Positions 1 through 10,189 are shown, numbered from the stretch's first letter. The stretch: DNA of 64,000 bases from Alopecurus myosuroides (GCA_028641055.1 CM054058.1:242158187-242222186); one strand, 5' to 3'. The notes: generated from the letters alone by a model not told the origin. A program made the numbers and translations.

Positions 1-293
1 CTATTGAGGAGCGCCTAGGTGGCTCCCCACCTCTCCAACGTAGACGTACTTCTTTTAAGAAGGAACTACGGGAAACATATCCTTGTCTCCGTGTTTTTCA
101 CTTGTTGTTATCTTGTACCGTTCCTTTATCCCCGCTGCTACTTGTTCCATGTCACCTAGGGTGTTCACTTAGTTGCACATTTTGATAACCAAGCATTTAC
201 TTTCCTAAAGCCCCCATTAAAAGTGAAAAAGAATTAAAATTTGTAGGTCACCTATTCACCCCCCCCCCTCTAGTTGACCATATTGCACTTTCA
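1..293 (+). repeat. Copia-1 5' LTR, 3' terminal part
   Basis: Matches 41643-41935 over its whole length apart from one base in a C-run, ends in CA and is followed directly by a tRNA-Met primer site. The U3 part and TATA box of this LTR lie to the left of the window. Confidence 0.95.
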
Positions 294-295
294 AT

Positions 296-308
296 TGGTA
301 TCAGAGCC
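296..308 (+). other. Copia-1 primer binding site (initiator tRNA-Met)
   Basis: TGGTATCAGAGCC lies two bases after the LTR end at 293. It is complementary to the 3' end of plant initiator methionine tRNA, the usual primer for copia minus-strand synthesis. Confidence 0.93.
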
Positions 309-346
309 TCGGCTCTTTTATCGGGCTTAACCGCCTAAGAGTAATC

Positions 347-970
347 ATGGTCAACGGAGATGATCCCGAATCTTCTAAGGAGGAGCTCTCCAAAATGGCC
401 GACACTATAGCCAACCTAGAGACAACGGTTTGTACCATTCAAACCCAATTGTCCAAGGTTAGCTCTAGTGTGGGCTCGGAGGTTTCCTCCATCAAGAAGA
501 TGTTGGAGAACATGATGGGTAGAACCAAGGGGCCTTCGCACTCTCCCCATGTCACTGATGAGGATAGTTCGGATGAGGAAACGATTCCGGATAATTCCGA
601 ACTCGAAGAGAACATTGCCAAAGCTAAGGCTAAAGCCGCACAAAAGGCTAAAGCCAAAGCTAAGGAGAGTGACGGTGGCTCCAAGTCTCAAACGGCTAAT
701 GGTTCGGGGTCCAATTCAAAAGTTCCACCACCGCAAAACTATGATTCTATCCACCCAATCGTTTCCATGCCACACATCCTTAATGTTGGAGTTCCACCCG
801 TCCTTAACACTAACAAATTTTCCTCTTGGAAGTTTGAAATGGAATCTCACATTTCAGGATCGTGTACCGCATTGTGGAGAAGCGTGATCCATGGATTTCA
901 TCCTCATGACCCAAGCAACTTGACTCCAAGGGAGGATGTTGATCTCAACTCAACAAAACTGCTCTTGTAA
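347..970 (+). pseudogene. gag: Copia-1 gag, N-terminal part (frameshifted)
   Basis: The first ORF after the primer site; the ATG at 347 is the likely gag start. The product begins with an acidic, charged leader containing an Ala/Lys-rich low-complexity stretch (about residues 85-105), then enters a copia gag domain near residue 150 (PVLNTNKFSSWKFEMESHIS). The frame closes at 970, in the middle of the conserved gag fold, and the homologous reading continues in the next frame from about 950. This fits a one-base deletion near 940-955. Gag would form the virus-like particle that packages element RNA. The break makes this copy unlikely to produce full-length Gag. Confidence 0.85.
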
Positions 971-2976
971 TTATCCAGAAGGCTCTCCCAAGGGAGCATC
1001 TCACTCACATCCGTGGTTGCAAGACCGCCAAGGAAGCTTGGGACAAACTTGACACCTTGTTTCAAGGAAATGCTAGCATTCAATCTTCCAAGTATGATGT
1101 GGCCATTGACAACTCCGAGAACTTCGTTATGCAAGAGGATGAGACTCCTGAAGAGCTCTATAGAAGAGTTGTCACTCTCGCCAATCAGCTGAGAGACTTT
1201 GGCAAGGAAGAGATCACCGATGAGTGGATAAAGAGGAAATTTGTCAAGGCTATCACACCCTTCGAGAAGAATCTCTCCACTAGTATCCAGACAAGAGCGG
1301 ACTACTACACTCTCAACTCCATTGGTGTTCTTAGTGAGTTCATCGCAATCTCTCTCTCACACAAGAGTGCGGATGATGCTCTAGCTCACTCTAGAGGGAT
1401 GGGAAAGTCTCCCAATCTTGCATTGAAGTCAAAGGCAATGGCTCGAGTTGATGAAAGTGAAGAAGAAGATGATGATGAAGAGGACTATGAAGACACCTAT
1501 ATGGGAGCTCACAAGTGCATTGATCTCGCTATGCATGGATATTGGAAGAGATGGGAAGCTCACAAAGCCGGCTCTCCGAGACCTCCACGAAACAAGAACT
1601 ACAAGAAGAAGGGGGAGCGCCCAAGGACATGCTACAATTGTGGTAGTGCAAACCACTTAGTGAAGGAGTGCCCCTTTGAACCTAGAGAAGAGAACGAAGG
1701 CAAGCTTGTTCGCAAAAACAAGACCAAGCCTCCACAAAACAAGAACTTCGCTAGGAAGGTGCCAAGGGCTCTCTATATTCAAGAAGGGGCGGTTCTTGAG
1801 ACTTACATCTCCGGAGATGAAGGAGAAGATGAGGTAGTTGGAGTTGCTCACATCGCCAAGGCCACCGCATCATCACCTTCGATCTCTCTATTCGAATCCC
1901 CCAATGAGAATGTGGCTACCCGACCTACGTGTCTTATGGCAAAAGCCACTTCGGTATGCTCTCCCAATCCCAAGACCATTATCACTAACCCTCCTTCATT
2001 ATTGGATTGTGTTGAAAATGCTTGTGAGGAGGATAGTGAGTCTAATGAGTTAAGCATATGGCTATCTAGCCTTAAAGGTGAGACTAAGGAAAAGGTGAAC
2101 TCTCTTTTGAGGCAACTTGATGAGGCTAACTCTCTTGTTTATGAAAAGGAGGAGATCATCATGACCTTAGAAAGCCATGGAGGTCATACTTGCAATGAGC
2201 GAGAGCTTGAAAAAGCACTTGAAAATGAGCGTTCCATTCGTGCCTCACTTGAGGAGAAATTGTCTTGTCTTGAAGAAAACTTTGCCATAAGTGTCTCTAA
2301 GCTTAGGAAAGAAAATGCACAATCTCTTGCTTTAATTAAAACTCTTGAACATGAAGAGTTGAAGCTAGGAATTGCTCACGAGGAACTTGGCACTCGTCAT
2401 GAAAAACTTGAAAAGGAGTTCATGTCTCTTAAGGAAATTCATGACAAGTTAACCAAATCTCGTGACAATCTTCTAGCCCAACTATCAAACAAGCAAGTTG
2501 TGTCCACTTCACCCTCTAGCTTGAATGTCTTACCTAGAAATGCTTGTAGTGCAACTAATCTTGTAGGAAATGAGAAGAATCCCCATGAGATTGCTTCTCA
2601 ACGAGCCAACAATGGAAAGGAGGGACTTGGCTATATAGCCAAGTCAAAGAAGAAGTACAAGAAGAAGAACAAGAAGAGAGTCACCTCCCCCTCACAAGAA
2701 GTAAGATTTGTGAAAGAGGGAGAGGTGACCAAAAGGAAGGAGACCAACACCATTGTGGGTGGTGAGACCTCTAGGGGGAGCACCACTCACAATAACTTTG
2801 CCGGGAAATATAATCCATCTTATGTTCTTATGAAGTCTAGAGATGGTCATGTATATGCTAAATATGTTGGTACTTATTATGGTGACGATTATCATTGGAG
2901 TATTTGGGTTCCTAAGACCCTTGTCGCTAACATGAGAGGACCCATTCAAAGATGGGTCCCTAAATCAAGAAACTAA
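952..2976 (+). pseudogene. gag: Copia-1 gag, C-terminal part: capsid, CCHC knuckle, coiled coil
   Basis: Open in frame 1 from just before the shift to the stop at 2974-2976; the first ATG inside it, at 1057, is not a natural start. It holds the rest of the copia gag fold (ALPREHLTHI and LANQLRDFG regions), an acidic patch near 1450-1500, and a zinc knuckle CYNCGSANHLVKEC at 1630-1671 that would bind RNA. About residues 330-500 are rich in heptad-like E/K/L and look like a coiled coil. A long Gag with an extended coiled-coil C-terminus is usual in Sireviruses. Gag ends with VPKSRN and a TAA; the protease then opens in the +1 frame about 10 bases later. Confidence 0.9.
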
Positions 2977-2986
2977 TCTATTGTAG

Positions 2987-3340
2987 GGAAGTGCTTCCGG
3001 TTCGAGCAAATGGACGGTGGATAGTGGTGCATCCCAACATATGACCGGAAGCAATGACGCAATGAGTGATATTCATCCTCCATTAGCTCATCTCAATTGC
3101 GTTACTATTGGTGACAACTCCGAACTAAAGGTATTGGGACGAGGCAAGGTAGCAATCTCGAATGACTTGTCAATTGAGAATGTTCTTCTTGTTAAGTCCC
3201 TTGGCTATAATCTCATCTCGGTTCTTCAACTTGCTAAAAGTGGTTTTACCTCTTTCTTTAATAAGGAGAATATGATTGTCACTTGGGAAACGACTCTTAA
3301 AGTACCTTTGTTGGGCACATCAAGAACGGCATGTATGTAG
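2987..3340 (+). pseudogene. pol: Copia-1 pol, aspartic protease segment (frameshift at its end)
   Basis: Frame 2 from 2987. The retroviral-type aspartic protease motif DSGASQHMTG starts at 3020, preceded by a Gly/Ser-rich linker. The protease would cut the Gag-Pol polyprotein. The frame ends at 3340, and the sequence needed to reach the integrase reads on in frame 1 from about 3305, so a second one-base deletion probably lies near 3300-3310. The gag-to-pro junction also changes frame (frame 1 to frame 2) after a TAA stop. Whether that is the normal expression strategy of the family or another lesion cannot be told from one copy. Confidence 0.85.
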
Positions 3341-6300
3341 TGGGCTTCTCTAAAGGATACACATGTGTCGCGACATGTCTAATGGCTAAAGTTGATGTGG
3401 GTTGGCTATGGCATCGCCGGTTAGCCCACACCAATATGAGGACGTTGCATGACCTTCAAAGTGGCAATCATGTTCTAGGACTAACGAATGCTAAGTTTGC
3501 CAAAGATCGTGTGTGTAGCTCTTGCGTTCTTGGAAAACAACATGGAGAAGCTCACCCAACCAAGACCAACATCACCACCTCAATAATCCTCGAGCTCATT
3601 CACTTGGACCTCTTTGGTCCTCTATCATATGATAGTCTTGGAGGCAAGAAGTATTGCTTGGTGATTGTGGATGACTATTCACGATATTGTTGGGTGTACT
3701 TCTTCAAGAGAAAGAGTGAGACTCAAAAGCGGGTCATCGAGTTCATCACTTTGGTGGAAAGGCAACATAATACAAGCATCATGGCTATCCGAAGTGATAA
3801 TGGCTCCGAGTTCAAGAACTACACCGTGGATGGATTTCTTAGTGAGGAAGGCATTGCTCATCAATATTCCACTCCCTACACCCCTCAACAAAATGGTGTG
3901 GCGGAGAGAAAGAATCGGACTCTTATGGATGCGGCTCGAACCATGATTGCGGAGTTCTCTCCTTCTTATAATTTTTGGGCCGAGGCCGTCTCCACCGCTT
4001 GTCACGCTAGCAACCGATTATATCTCCGCAAGATCTTGAACAAGACCCCTTATGAGATTCTCACGGGCAAGAAGCCGGACGTTTCATACTTCAAGGTCTT
4101 TGGATGCAAATGCTTCATTCGCAAGAGAGGGAAACGCTTGTCTAAGTTCGAGACTAAATCTTATGAGGGTATCTTTGTTGGCTATGCCTCAAACGCTCAT
4201 GCTTATAGAGTCTATAACAAGTCCACCGGACAAGTTGAAGAAGCTATAGACGTGGTATTTGATGAGGATAATGGGTCCCAAGGGGGCCGTATAAATCATG
4301 GTATTGTAGGAGATGCAATTCCTCCCATCATCATAATCAGAATGGGGATTGGTGAAATAATCCCCATTGAGGGTTACCGGATGACGGAGGGAGAAGGACT
4401 ATGCCCCACTCAAGTGGAGCCATTGACTACATCCATTGATAACCAAGCTACCCAACAAGATGCACCAAGCCCTCATGCTTCACCACAAGGCCAAGCTAAC
4501 AATCAAGGCCAAGCTCATGATGAAGGCCAAGCTCACAATGAGGAACAAGATACACATGGTCATGATACAACTCGGAACATAAGGGATCCACCTCCCGTTG
4601 ATGATCAAGATCAAGGTGGACATGTTTCCGATGATGAAGGTGATGATCAAGTGCTATCCAAGGAAACTTTGGAGGAGATGCTAGCTCGTAGGGCAAAGAG
4701 AAGGCTAGATAATCTCGCTCGTGCCGGTCACACGGAGGACATGATTCTTGGACAAGTTCGTGGAAGGGTCGTCACAAGGAGGCAACTAGCGGATTTTAGC
4801 AAAGCTCATGCGTTCGTCTCTCACATTGATCCAAAGAAGGTCTATGAAGCTCTTGAAGATCAAGATTGGCTTGAAGCTATGCACGATGAACTCAACAACT
4901 TCGAGCGCAACAAGGTGTGGAAATTGGTACCAAGGCCCAAAGATTGCAAGAACGTCATCGGCACTAAGTGGATCTTCAAGAACAAACAAGACAAGGACGA
5001 CATAATCATCCGCAACAAGGCTAGATTGGTTGCTCAAGGCTTCTCTCAAGTCGAAGGTGTCGATTTCGGTGAAACATTCGCTCCCGTTGCTCGTCTTGAA
5101 TCTATTCGCATCTTACTTGCATATGCCTCTCATCACAACTTTAAATTGCAACAAATGGATGTTAAAAGTGCATTTTTGAATGGTCCCATCCACGAGTTGG
5201 TTTATGTCAAGCAACCTCCAGGTTTCGAAGATCCCAACCACCCCGATCATGTCTACAAACTCGATAAGGCGCTATATGGGCTTAAACAAGCTCCACGTGC
5301 GTGGTACGAGCACCTTAAAGAGTTTTTGGTAGATCATGGGTTCAATGTTGGTTTAATCGATCCCACCCTTTTCACCAAAAGGGTTGGAGGTGACTTGTTC
5401 ATATGCCAACTCTATGTGGATGATATCATCTTTGGTTCTACTAACATCGCATTCAATGATGACTTTTGCAAGCTTATGACGGATAAATTCGAGATGTCAA
5501 TGATGGGAGAATTAGAGTATTTTCTTGGCTTTGAGATCAAGCAACATCCCGAAGGCACATTCATCAAGCAAGCCAAGTATACTCAAGACATGCTCAAGCG
5601 CTTCAACATGCACGATGCCAAACCTATGAAGACTCCCATGTCCACGACTATTGACTTGAAACCCGACCCGAATGGTAAAGAGGTAGATCAAAAGGTATAC
5701 CGCTCCATGATTGGCTCTTTGCTCTACCTTTGTGCATCTAGACCCGATATTATGTATAGCGTTGGTAAATGTGCAAGGTTTCAAGCCTCCCCGAGACAAA
5801 GTCACTTTGAAGCGGTTAAGCGTATCTTTCGATATTTAGTTCATACCCCAAACTTCGGTCTTTGGTATCCCAAGGGTTCAAGCTTTCAGCTCATTGGGTA
5901 TTCGGATGCGGACTATGCGGGAGAGAAGACGGATAGGAAATCTACATCCGGAAGTTGTCAATTTCTTGGCCGCTCATTGGTATGTTGGTCTTCCAAGAAG
6001 CAAAACTGCATTGCACTCTCCACCACTGAGGCCGAATACATCTCCGCGGCGAGTTGTTGTGCTCAATTACTTTGGATGCGGCAAACATTGAGAGATTATG
6101 GTATCGTATTCGACAAAGTTCCTCTCTTGTGCGACAATGAGAGTGCCATCAAGATCGCCTACAATCCCGTTCTTCACTCCAAGACGAAGCACATTGAGAT
6201 ACAACATCACTTTATTCGGGATCATGTTGAGAAGGGTGATATTGACCTCTCCTATGTAGCAACCAAGGATCAACTCGCGGATATCTTCACGAAGGCCCTT

Positions 6301-6366
6301 GATGAACCAAGATTTCGGGGTTTGAGGAATGAACTAAATGTGATCGATGCATCTAACTTCTCTTGA
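3331..6366 (+). CDS. pol: Copia-1 pol: integrase, reverse transcriptase, RNase H
   Basis: An uninterrupted frame of 1011 codons. In order: the GAG-pre-integrase zinc region ([10 protein letters not shown] ... CSSCVLGK, residues about 30-75); integrase core with D115, D156 and E192 in DX35E spacing ([21 protein letters not shown]); a variable, Gln/His-rich linker (about 340-460); copia reverse transcriptase from about 525 with the YVDD catalytic box at residues 695-698; and RNase H with DADYAG, TTEAEY and CDNESA, then the conserved [15 protein letters not shown] segment, ending at ILNVIDAS-like sequence before 6366. All visible catalytic residues are present. Expression would still need passage through the protease frameshift just upstream, so this part looks intact but probably isolated from gag. 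Confidence 0.95.
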   Translation: MYVVGFSKGYTCVATCLMAKVDVGWLWHRRLAHTNMRTLHDLQSGNHVLGLTNAKFAKDRVCSSCVLGKQHGEAHPTKTNITTSIILELIHLDLFGPLSYDSLGGKKYCLVIVDDYSRYCWVYFFKRKSETQKRVIEFITLVERQHNTSIMAIRSDNGSEFKNYTVDGFLSEEGIAHQYSTPYTPQQNGVAERKNRTLMDAARTMIAEFSPSYNFWAEAVSTACHASNRLYLRKILNKTPYEILTGKKPDVSYFKVFGCKCFIRKRGKRLSKFETKSYEGIFVGYASNAHAYRVYNKSTGQVEEAIDVVFDEDNGSQGGRINHGIVGDAIPPIIIIRMGIGEIIPIEGYRMTEGEGLCPTQVEPLTTSIDNQATQQDAPSPHASPQGQANNQGQAHDEGQAHNEEQDTHGHDTTRNIRDPPPVDDQDQGGHVSDDEGDDQVLSKETLEEMLARRAKRRLDNLARAGHTEDMILGQVRGRVVTRRQLADFSKAHAFVSHIDPKKVYEALEDQDWLEAMHDELNNFERNKVWKLVPRPKDCKNVIGTKWIFKNKQDKDDIIIRNKARLVAQGFSQVEGVDFGETFAPVARLESIRILLAYASHHNFKLQQMDVKSAFLNGPIHELVYVKQPPGFEDPNHPDHVYKLDKALYGLKQAPRAWYEHLKEFLVDHGFNVGLIDPTLFTKRVGGDLFICQLYVDDIIFGSTNIAFNDDFCKLMTDKFEMSMMGELEYFLGFEIKQHPEGTFIKQAKYTQDMLKRFNMHDAKPMKTPMSTTIDLKPDPNGKEVDQKVYRSMIGSLLYLCASRPDIMYSVGKCARFQASPRQSHFEAVKRIFRYLVHTPNFGLWYPKGSSFQLIGYSDADYAGEKTDRKSTSGSCQFLGRSLVCWSSKKQNCIALSTTEAEYISAASCCAQLLWMRQTLRDYGIVFDKVPLLCDNESAIKIAYNPVLHSKTKHIEIQHHFIRDHVEKGDIDLSYVATKDQLADIFTKALDEPRFRGLRNELNVIDASNFS

Positions 6367-6740
6367 ACCCTTGCATAAGTACCTTCACTATATGTACTAT
6401 CTAGTTTAGATGTAGGCATGGACATAGGGGGAGCGTGGTTCAACCAATGAACTAACACTCCACCTATCATGCACAAAACAACCAAAGCGTCATGCATATC
6501 TAGTCAATTTGAGACTTATTGTGCTTAAAACGTGAGTTATACTTTTAAGTCCAAGATACATCTTCGCGACTTCTTGGTATCACTCAAACACGGTGGCTTT
6601 GGCCACCAACATTTTCCCGTGTTATTTGTATTTGTTTTGTTTTAGTTTTGATGTTTTCCTCGTGTTCGTGCGTTTGCTTGTGTTTCTCGTTTTTGGAGGC
6701 TCACGACTTGTTCCATCTTCCACAAAAACTCGGATGGCGT
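6367..6740 (+). other. Copia-1 post-pol spacer with internal polypurine tract
   Basis: No ORF of note. A G-rich tract, ATAGGGGGAGCG at 6424-6436, lies about 60 bp after the pol stop and resembles the true polypurine tract at 9391-9407. Sireviruses are known for several such tracts; this one could prime extra plus-strand synthesis. That role is inferred. Confidence 0.6.
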
Positions 6741-7055
6741 GGGAACACCGGAAATTCCGGCCTAGGGCCCGGAATATTCCGGCCCTCAGACATTTGTCCC
6801 AGAAATTTCGCTCATTTCCGATGTGCCCGCTCACAGATGGCACACCGGAAATTTGAGCGGAAATTTCCGGGGGCCCGGAATATTCCGTGCCTTAAGCCCC
6901 GGAAATTTCCGGGGTTCGAAGATTGACTCGAATACACCCCCAAATATCCAGCGTGCCCACTCGCAGAAGGCACACCGGATATTTGGGCGGAATATCCGGT
7001 CCAAATTTCCGGACCCCGGAATATTCTGGCCTTAATACCGGAAATTTCCGGTGGG
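6741..7055 (+). promoter_or_regulatory. Internal array of CCGGAAATTTCCGG-type palindromes
   Basis: About ten perfect or near-perfect palindromes built on CCGGAAATTTCCGG or CCGGAATATTCCGG. Examples are CCCCGGAAATTTCCGGGG at 6897-6914 and ACCGGAAATTTCCGGT at 7037-7052. They alternate with a recurring GTGCCC(G/A)CTC(A/G)CAGA box (near 6822 and 6952). The same palindromes and a closely similar box fill the U3 of this element's own 3' LTR (9590-10155). The last palindrome ends 17 bp before a TATA box, so this looks like a second U3-type control region in front of the env-like ORF. Confidence 0.75.
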
Positions 7056-7066
7056 GTTGGTCTGGG

Positions 7067-7076
7067 GCTATATAAG
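7067..7076 (+). promoter_or_regulatory. Predicted internal TATA box of copia-1
   Basis: GCTATATAAG, followed by a pyrimidine- and CCG-rich leader (7095-7200) like that of a plant 5' UTR. It sits downstream of the palindrome array and upstream of the env-like ORF, in an arrangement parallel to the LTR TATA at 10190. Promoter activity is inferred from sequence only. Confidence 0.6.
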
Positions 7077-7656
7077 GGCGACGGGAGGGAGCAGTTTCAG
7101 ATTGATCTCCCTCCCTTCGCCTCCACTCGCCTCCAGCCGCCGCCGCCGCCTCCGAGACCTCTGGGAGGCCCCTTTGCCTCCCCTCCTCGTCCTCTAATCA
7201 CCTTTTGCAGATCAAGAGATCGCACGTCCGTTCCTATCTCATGGATCCCTCTTTTCTCCGTAATCTATGGTTGATTAGATGATTTGATCTCATGTCTAGT
7301 GTTCTTCTTGGTATTGCACGGTTATATGTTCACCCAAGTATCACATATACTCTAGGTGTTATCTCTATACTCCAATTCATCGCTCTAGATTCGTTACAGG
7401 CCCAGATTCAGATCTGGATTCGAAAATTCCGAAGGCCGGAAATTTCCGCCCCAGGACCGGAATTTCCGCCCCCCCCCCCCCGGAAATTTCCCTGAGGCCG
7501 TAATTTCCGCCCTCCGGAATTTCCGCACTCAGACCGGAATTTCCGGCCTGTACTGAATCTCGAACAGAGATCTATTTCTTCCATTTTCACAAATCGTGAG
7601 CCCTCGTTTTTTATTCTTGTTTGGTTTTCTTTGCATTTTCTTTTGCTTTCCTCGCA
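7077..7656 (+). other. Presumed leader/intron region ahead of the env-like ORF
   Basis: A CCG-rich leader (7100-7200) is followed by lower-GC, T-rich sequence with splice-acceptor-like ends: TTTTGCAG near 7204-7211 and a long pyrimidine tract ending CTCGCAG near 7656. A second palindrome cluster (GGAAATTTCC, CCGGAATTTCCG) lies at 7425-7550 with a C-run at 7471-7480. I see no coding sequence. The layout suggests a 5' UTR with an intron ending just before the env-like reading frame. Confidence 0.45.
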
Positions 7657-7839
7657 GATGGTTCAAGCTCTAGGCCCGGCAATTTGACTAGCTCCCGCAA
7701 GCGACTCCGTCACCTGAGGGAAAATGAGGAGGGAACCTATGTGGATGAGAATGAGACTCGCCGGCGTGCGAGGGATGCTGAGAGGGAATATGAGCGCCAA
7801 CGTGATGCTGACAGGGCTGCTCGCAAAGCTGGGAAGTAG
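7657..7839 (+). CDS. Copia-1 env-like ORF, N-terminal part, closed by UAG
   Basis: The frame opening after the acceptor-like CTCGCAG encodes a very charged Arg/Glu/Asp-rich segment (about 60 residues). It ends at TAG (7837-7839), immediately followed by CAA. The same frame stays open beyond the stop to 9102. UAG followed by CAA resembles the leaky stop context known from tobamoviruses and reported for Sireviruses, although the next codon (GGA) does not fit the strict rule. It could equally be a CAG-to-TAG mutation. No ATG that would keep this frame lies close to the acceptor site, so the true start is unclear. Confidence 0.5.
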   Translation, partial: DGSSSRPGNLTSSRKRLRHLRENEEGTYVDENETRRRARDAEREYERQRDADRAARKAGK

Positions 7840-9102
7840 CAAGGAAAGTCTGCTCTGAACCTGGCTACCATGTCCATCCCCGAGTTCAAGGCATGGAGGG
7901 GCGAGGCCTGGTACACTGAGGGTCCTCAAGACCCCACTATTGATTCCTGCTTCTGGCACGTTGAGCAGGAGACTCTTTTCAAGCAAGTGTACACTGTCAT
8001 GAGCAAGCCGGTGTGCCCAATGAAGGTTATCAACTTTGCTCATCTGGCTGCCAATCCTGCCTATTTCAACAACTCCGTCCAGCTGGCTGAACTCCTTGGT
8101 CTGCGCCCTCTTATGGAGACTAGATGCTCATACAATACCACATTCATCCAGCAGTTCTTCGCCACACTTGTCATTGATGATTCTGAGGAGATTGGGATGT
8201 CTTGGATGTCTGGGCCCCACTTGCTCACTGCCAACTTTCATGACTTTGCTACTGCGCTCGGGTACCCCTTTGCTGTCCTTAACACTCCTCAGGGTCACCG
8301 CATGCATATTCACGGGGTTGAGTATGAGAAGAACAGACTGGCTGAGTTGTATGGTTCCACAGGTGTGATTGGCTCGGCCAAAGGGCTCTATCCCATATAT
8401 GACATTCTGTTGCGTATGTTCAGGGAGTCTATTGCCCCAAGTGGTGGCAATAATGATGCTATTCGTGGAGGATTGGTCAAACTCATGTACCACGCCTACC
8501 TGACCTTCACTGAGGGTGACATGACTGACATGGAGGCCCACAAGGTTGATGTGATGGATTTCATCTTCAATGAGATCCACTTTGCTCTCTTCCACCGCAA
8601 AGTGCCCCCATATGCCCCGTACATCATGAAGCTCATCAAGGCTCGCTATCCCGAGGCACTCTGTGAGGACCTGGAGCTGGACTGTGAGGACCACAAGGAT
8701 CTCACGCTATACAAGAAGGCAGCTCACACACAGCAGGCTGCACATGATGTGGGTGCCATAGGTCAGGGCCACCGTGATCCTCGCATGCGTCCTCCTCCCC
8801 CTGGCAAGAAGAAGCGCTCTTGGCTTGTTCGCGCAATTGAGAAGGTGTTGTGCATGAATGTGTGCCTCCACAAGGAGAACTACAGTGCCTATGTGGAGTG
8901 CCGCAGCATCCTAGAGAACCAGCACCACATCATGACTGCTCTTGGTGCTCCCAATGTGCCACCACTTCCTCCTCCCAGGATTGCCTACAAGAACTGGAAC
9001 AACCGCGACGTTGACTGGGATATCGGTGTGGATGATGATGAGGACATGGAGGATGTCACCGAGGATGAAGCGAAAGAGGAAGACGAGGACACCCAAGCCT
9101 AG
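7840..9102 (+). CDS. Copia-1 env-like (post-pol) ORF, Sirevirus type
   Basis: First ATG at 7870, giving 410 codons. The protein has no clear signal peptide or membrane anchor, so env-like is only a name of position. The middle (about residues 80-140 and 180-275) aligns by eye with the decayed ORF at 60418-61068: both have a (Q/R)QFF(A/S)T motif, a WMS motif, then a DF..(A/I)LG motif, and later a YHA/YHI plus DYM/DFI segment. The C-terminus is strongly acidic (VDDDEDMEDVTEDEAKEEDE). I believe it belongs to the helical putative plant transposon protein family that follows pol in Sireviruses; its function is unknown. The frame is intact, unlike gag. Confidence 0.8.
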   Translation, partial: QGKSALNLATMSIPEFKAWRGEAWYTEGPQDPTIDSCFWHVEQETLFKQVYTVMSKPVCPMKVINFAHLAANPAYFNNSVQLAELLGLRPLMETRCSYNTTFIQQFFATLVIDDSEEIGMSWMSGPHLLTANFHDFATALGYPFAVLNTPQGHRMHIHGVEYEKNRLAELYGSTGVIGSAKGLYPIYDILLRMFRESIAPSGGNNDAIRGGLVKLMYHAYLTFTEGDMTDMEAHKVDVMDFIFNEIHFALFHRKVPPYAPYIMKLIKARYPEALCEDLELDCEDHKDLTLYKKAAHTQQAAHDVGAIGQGHRDPRMRPPPPGKKKRSWLVRAIEKVLCMNVCLHKENYSAYVECRSILENQHHIMTALGAPNVPPLPPPRIAYKNWNNRDVDWDIGVDDDEDMEDVTEDEAKEEDEDTQA

Positions 9103-9390
9103 AGTTTGCTCCATGGGACGTAGCTCTCTCTTTTCTCTTTTTGGTATCCTGATGCCAAAGGGGGAGAAGATCTAGATGATCGCGGGGATTTTCTTGGGTG
9201 GGTTTCGTTCTTTATTTGTCTGTTTTTTTATCGTTTCGTGTGTCTCTTCGAACTCCGTTCTATCGTACTCGTTATTCGTTGGTGAACTATTATTATTAGG
9301 AGGCATGTCTCCTATATATGCTATATGTGATGTTTTCATATCTTGCACTGTTAGTTTAATTCCCTGCAAATACCCGTGTTGTCATCATTC
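9103..9390 (+). other. Copia-1 3' spacer with another polypurine tract
   Basis: T-rich, non-coding. It has GCCAAAGGGGGAGAAGATC near 9156-9174, about 50 bp after the env-like stop. The same TGATGCCAAGGGGGAGAA sentence occurs near 63254-63270 after the env-like ORF of the second Sirevirus, so it is a conserved element of this lineage. Confidence 0.65.
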
Positions 9391-9458
9391 ACCAAAAAGG
9401 GGGAGATTGAAAGCTCATGATCCCTCTAATTATTTTGGTGATGATGATAACACGGGTA
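9371..9458 (+). other. Inverted repeat enclosing the copia-1 polypurine tract
   Basis: The left arm 9371-9397 (TACCCGTGTTGTCATCATTC...) pairs with the right arm 9433-9458 (...GATGATAACACGGGTA) at about 24 of 27 positions. The polypurine tract and the first bases of the LTR form the loop of about 35 nt. An equivalent repeat with different bases surrounds the tract of the second Sirevirus at 63819-63907. Confidence 0.8.
9394..9407 (+). other. Copia-1 polypurine tract
   Basis: AAAAAGGGGGAGAT lies directly before the LTR start TGAAAGC at 9408, where plus-strand synthesis would be primed. Confidence 0.9.
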
Positions 9459-9679
9459 TCATCTATCTAACAGTGTTGTTTTAGACTGTGCAGCTATTAT
9501 CTCAGATGCTTATTGTTATATTCTTGACGGAAGATCAAAGAGAAGGCCTACATTCTGGATTAACTACCACCGGATTTTTCAGTACGCAGCCCAGAAATTC
9601 CGGTGTCTTTGGGGCGGAATATCCGGCCCCAGCACCGGAATATTCCGGCCCTCTTCTGGCATCTCCAAAATGACTAAGT

Positions 9680-10115
9680 GTTTTCACTTCCTGCGCACAG
9701 AAGCCAGGGCGGAAATTTGCCCCGGAAATTTCCGGTGCAAAAATCCGGCCCTCTGGGACTTAGCAGAAAATGGAGCACTCTCAGCTGCCCGCGCACAGAG
9801 ATGGGGGCGGAAATTCTGTCCGGAAATTTCCGGGCCCGGATATTTCAATTATCCGCCCCCCGGATATTCCAATATTCCGGTCTTCTGGTCCTTAGCAGTT
9901 TTCACCAATTGGCTGCTGCCCGCGCACAGAAGCTGGGACGAAAATTTTCCCCGGAAATTTCCGGTGCAAATATCCGGCCCCTGGTCCTTAGCAATTTTCG
10001 TCAACGAGCTGGTGCCCGCGCGCAGAGAGGGGGGCGGAGTATTGGGGCGGAAATTTCCGCCCCCGGATATTTCAAAATTCCGCCCCCCGGACTATTCAAA
10101 AATCCGGCCCAGGCA
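9680..10115 (+). repeat. U3 tandem repeats of copia-1
   Basis: Four degenerate units, each opening with GCGCACAG or GCGCAGAG (9693, 9791, 9922, about 10020; spacing about 98, 131 and 98 bp). Each is followed by GGCGGAAAT..., a CCGGAAATTTCC palindrome, ATCCGGCCC and CTTAGCA. Repeated palindromic units in U3 are a known trait of Sireviruses and probably bind transcription factors. Confidence 0.75.
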
Positions 10116-10189
10116 GACCGGAAATTTCCGGTGCTTACACCGGAATATTCCGGTCCTACAGGACTGCAACGGTCAGAAATTGGAGGAGC

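Noticed and set aside
8128..8694. A 188-codon minus-strand frame
   Set aside because: Antisense shadow of the env-like ORF of copia-1.
7870..9102. Reading the post-pol ORF as a true viral envelope glycoprotein
   Set aside because: No signal peptide, no membrane anchor, no glycoprotein-like cysteine pattern, and an acidic C-terminus. I keep only the positional name env-like.
9680..10115. A CRISPR-like repeat array
   Set aside because: Repeats are long, degenerate and without uniform spacers, lie in an LTR U3 and in a plant genome.
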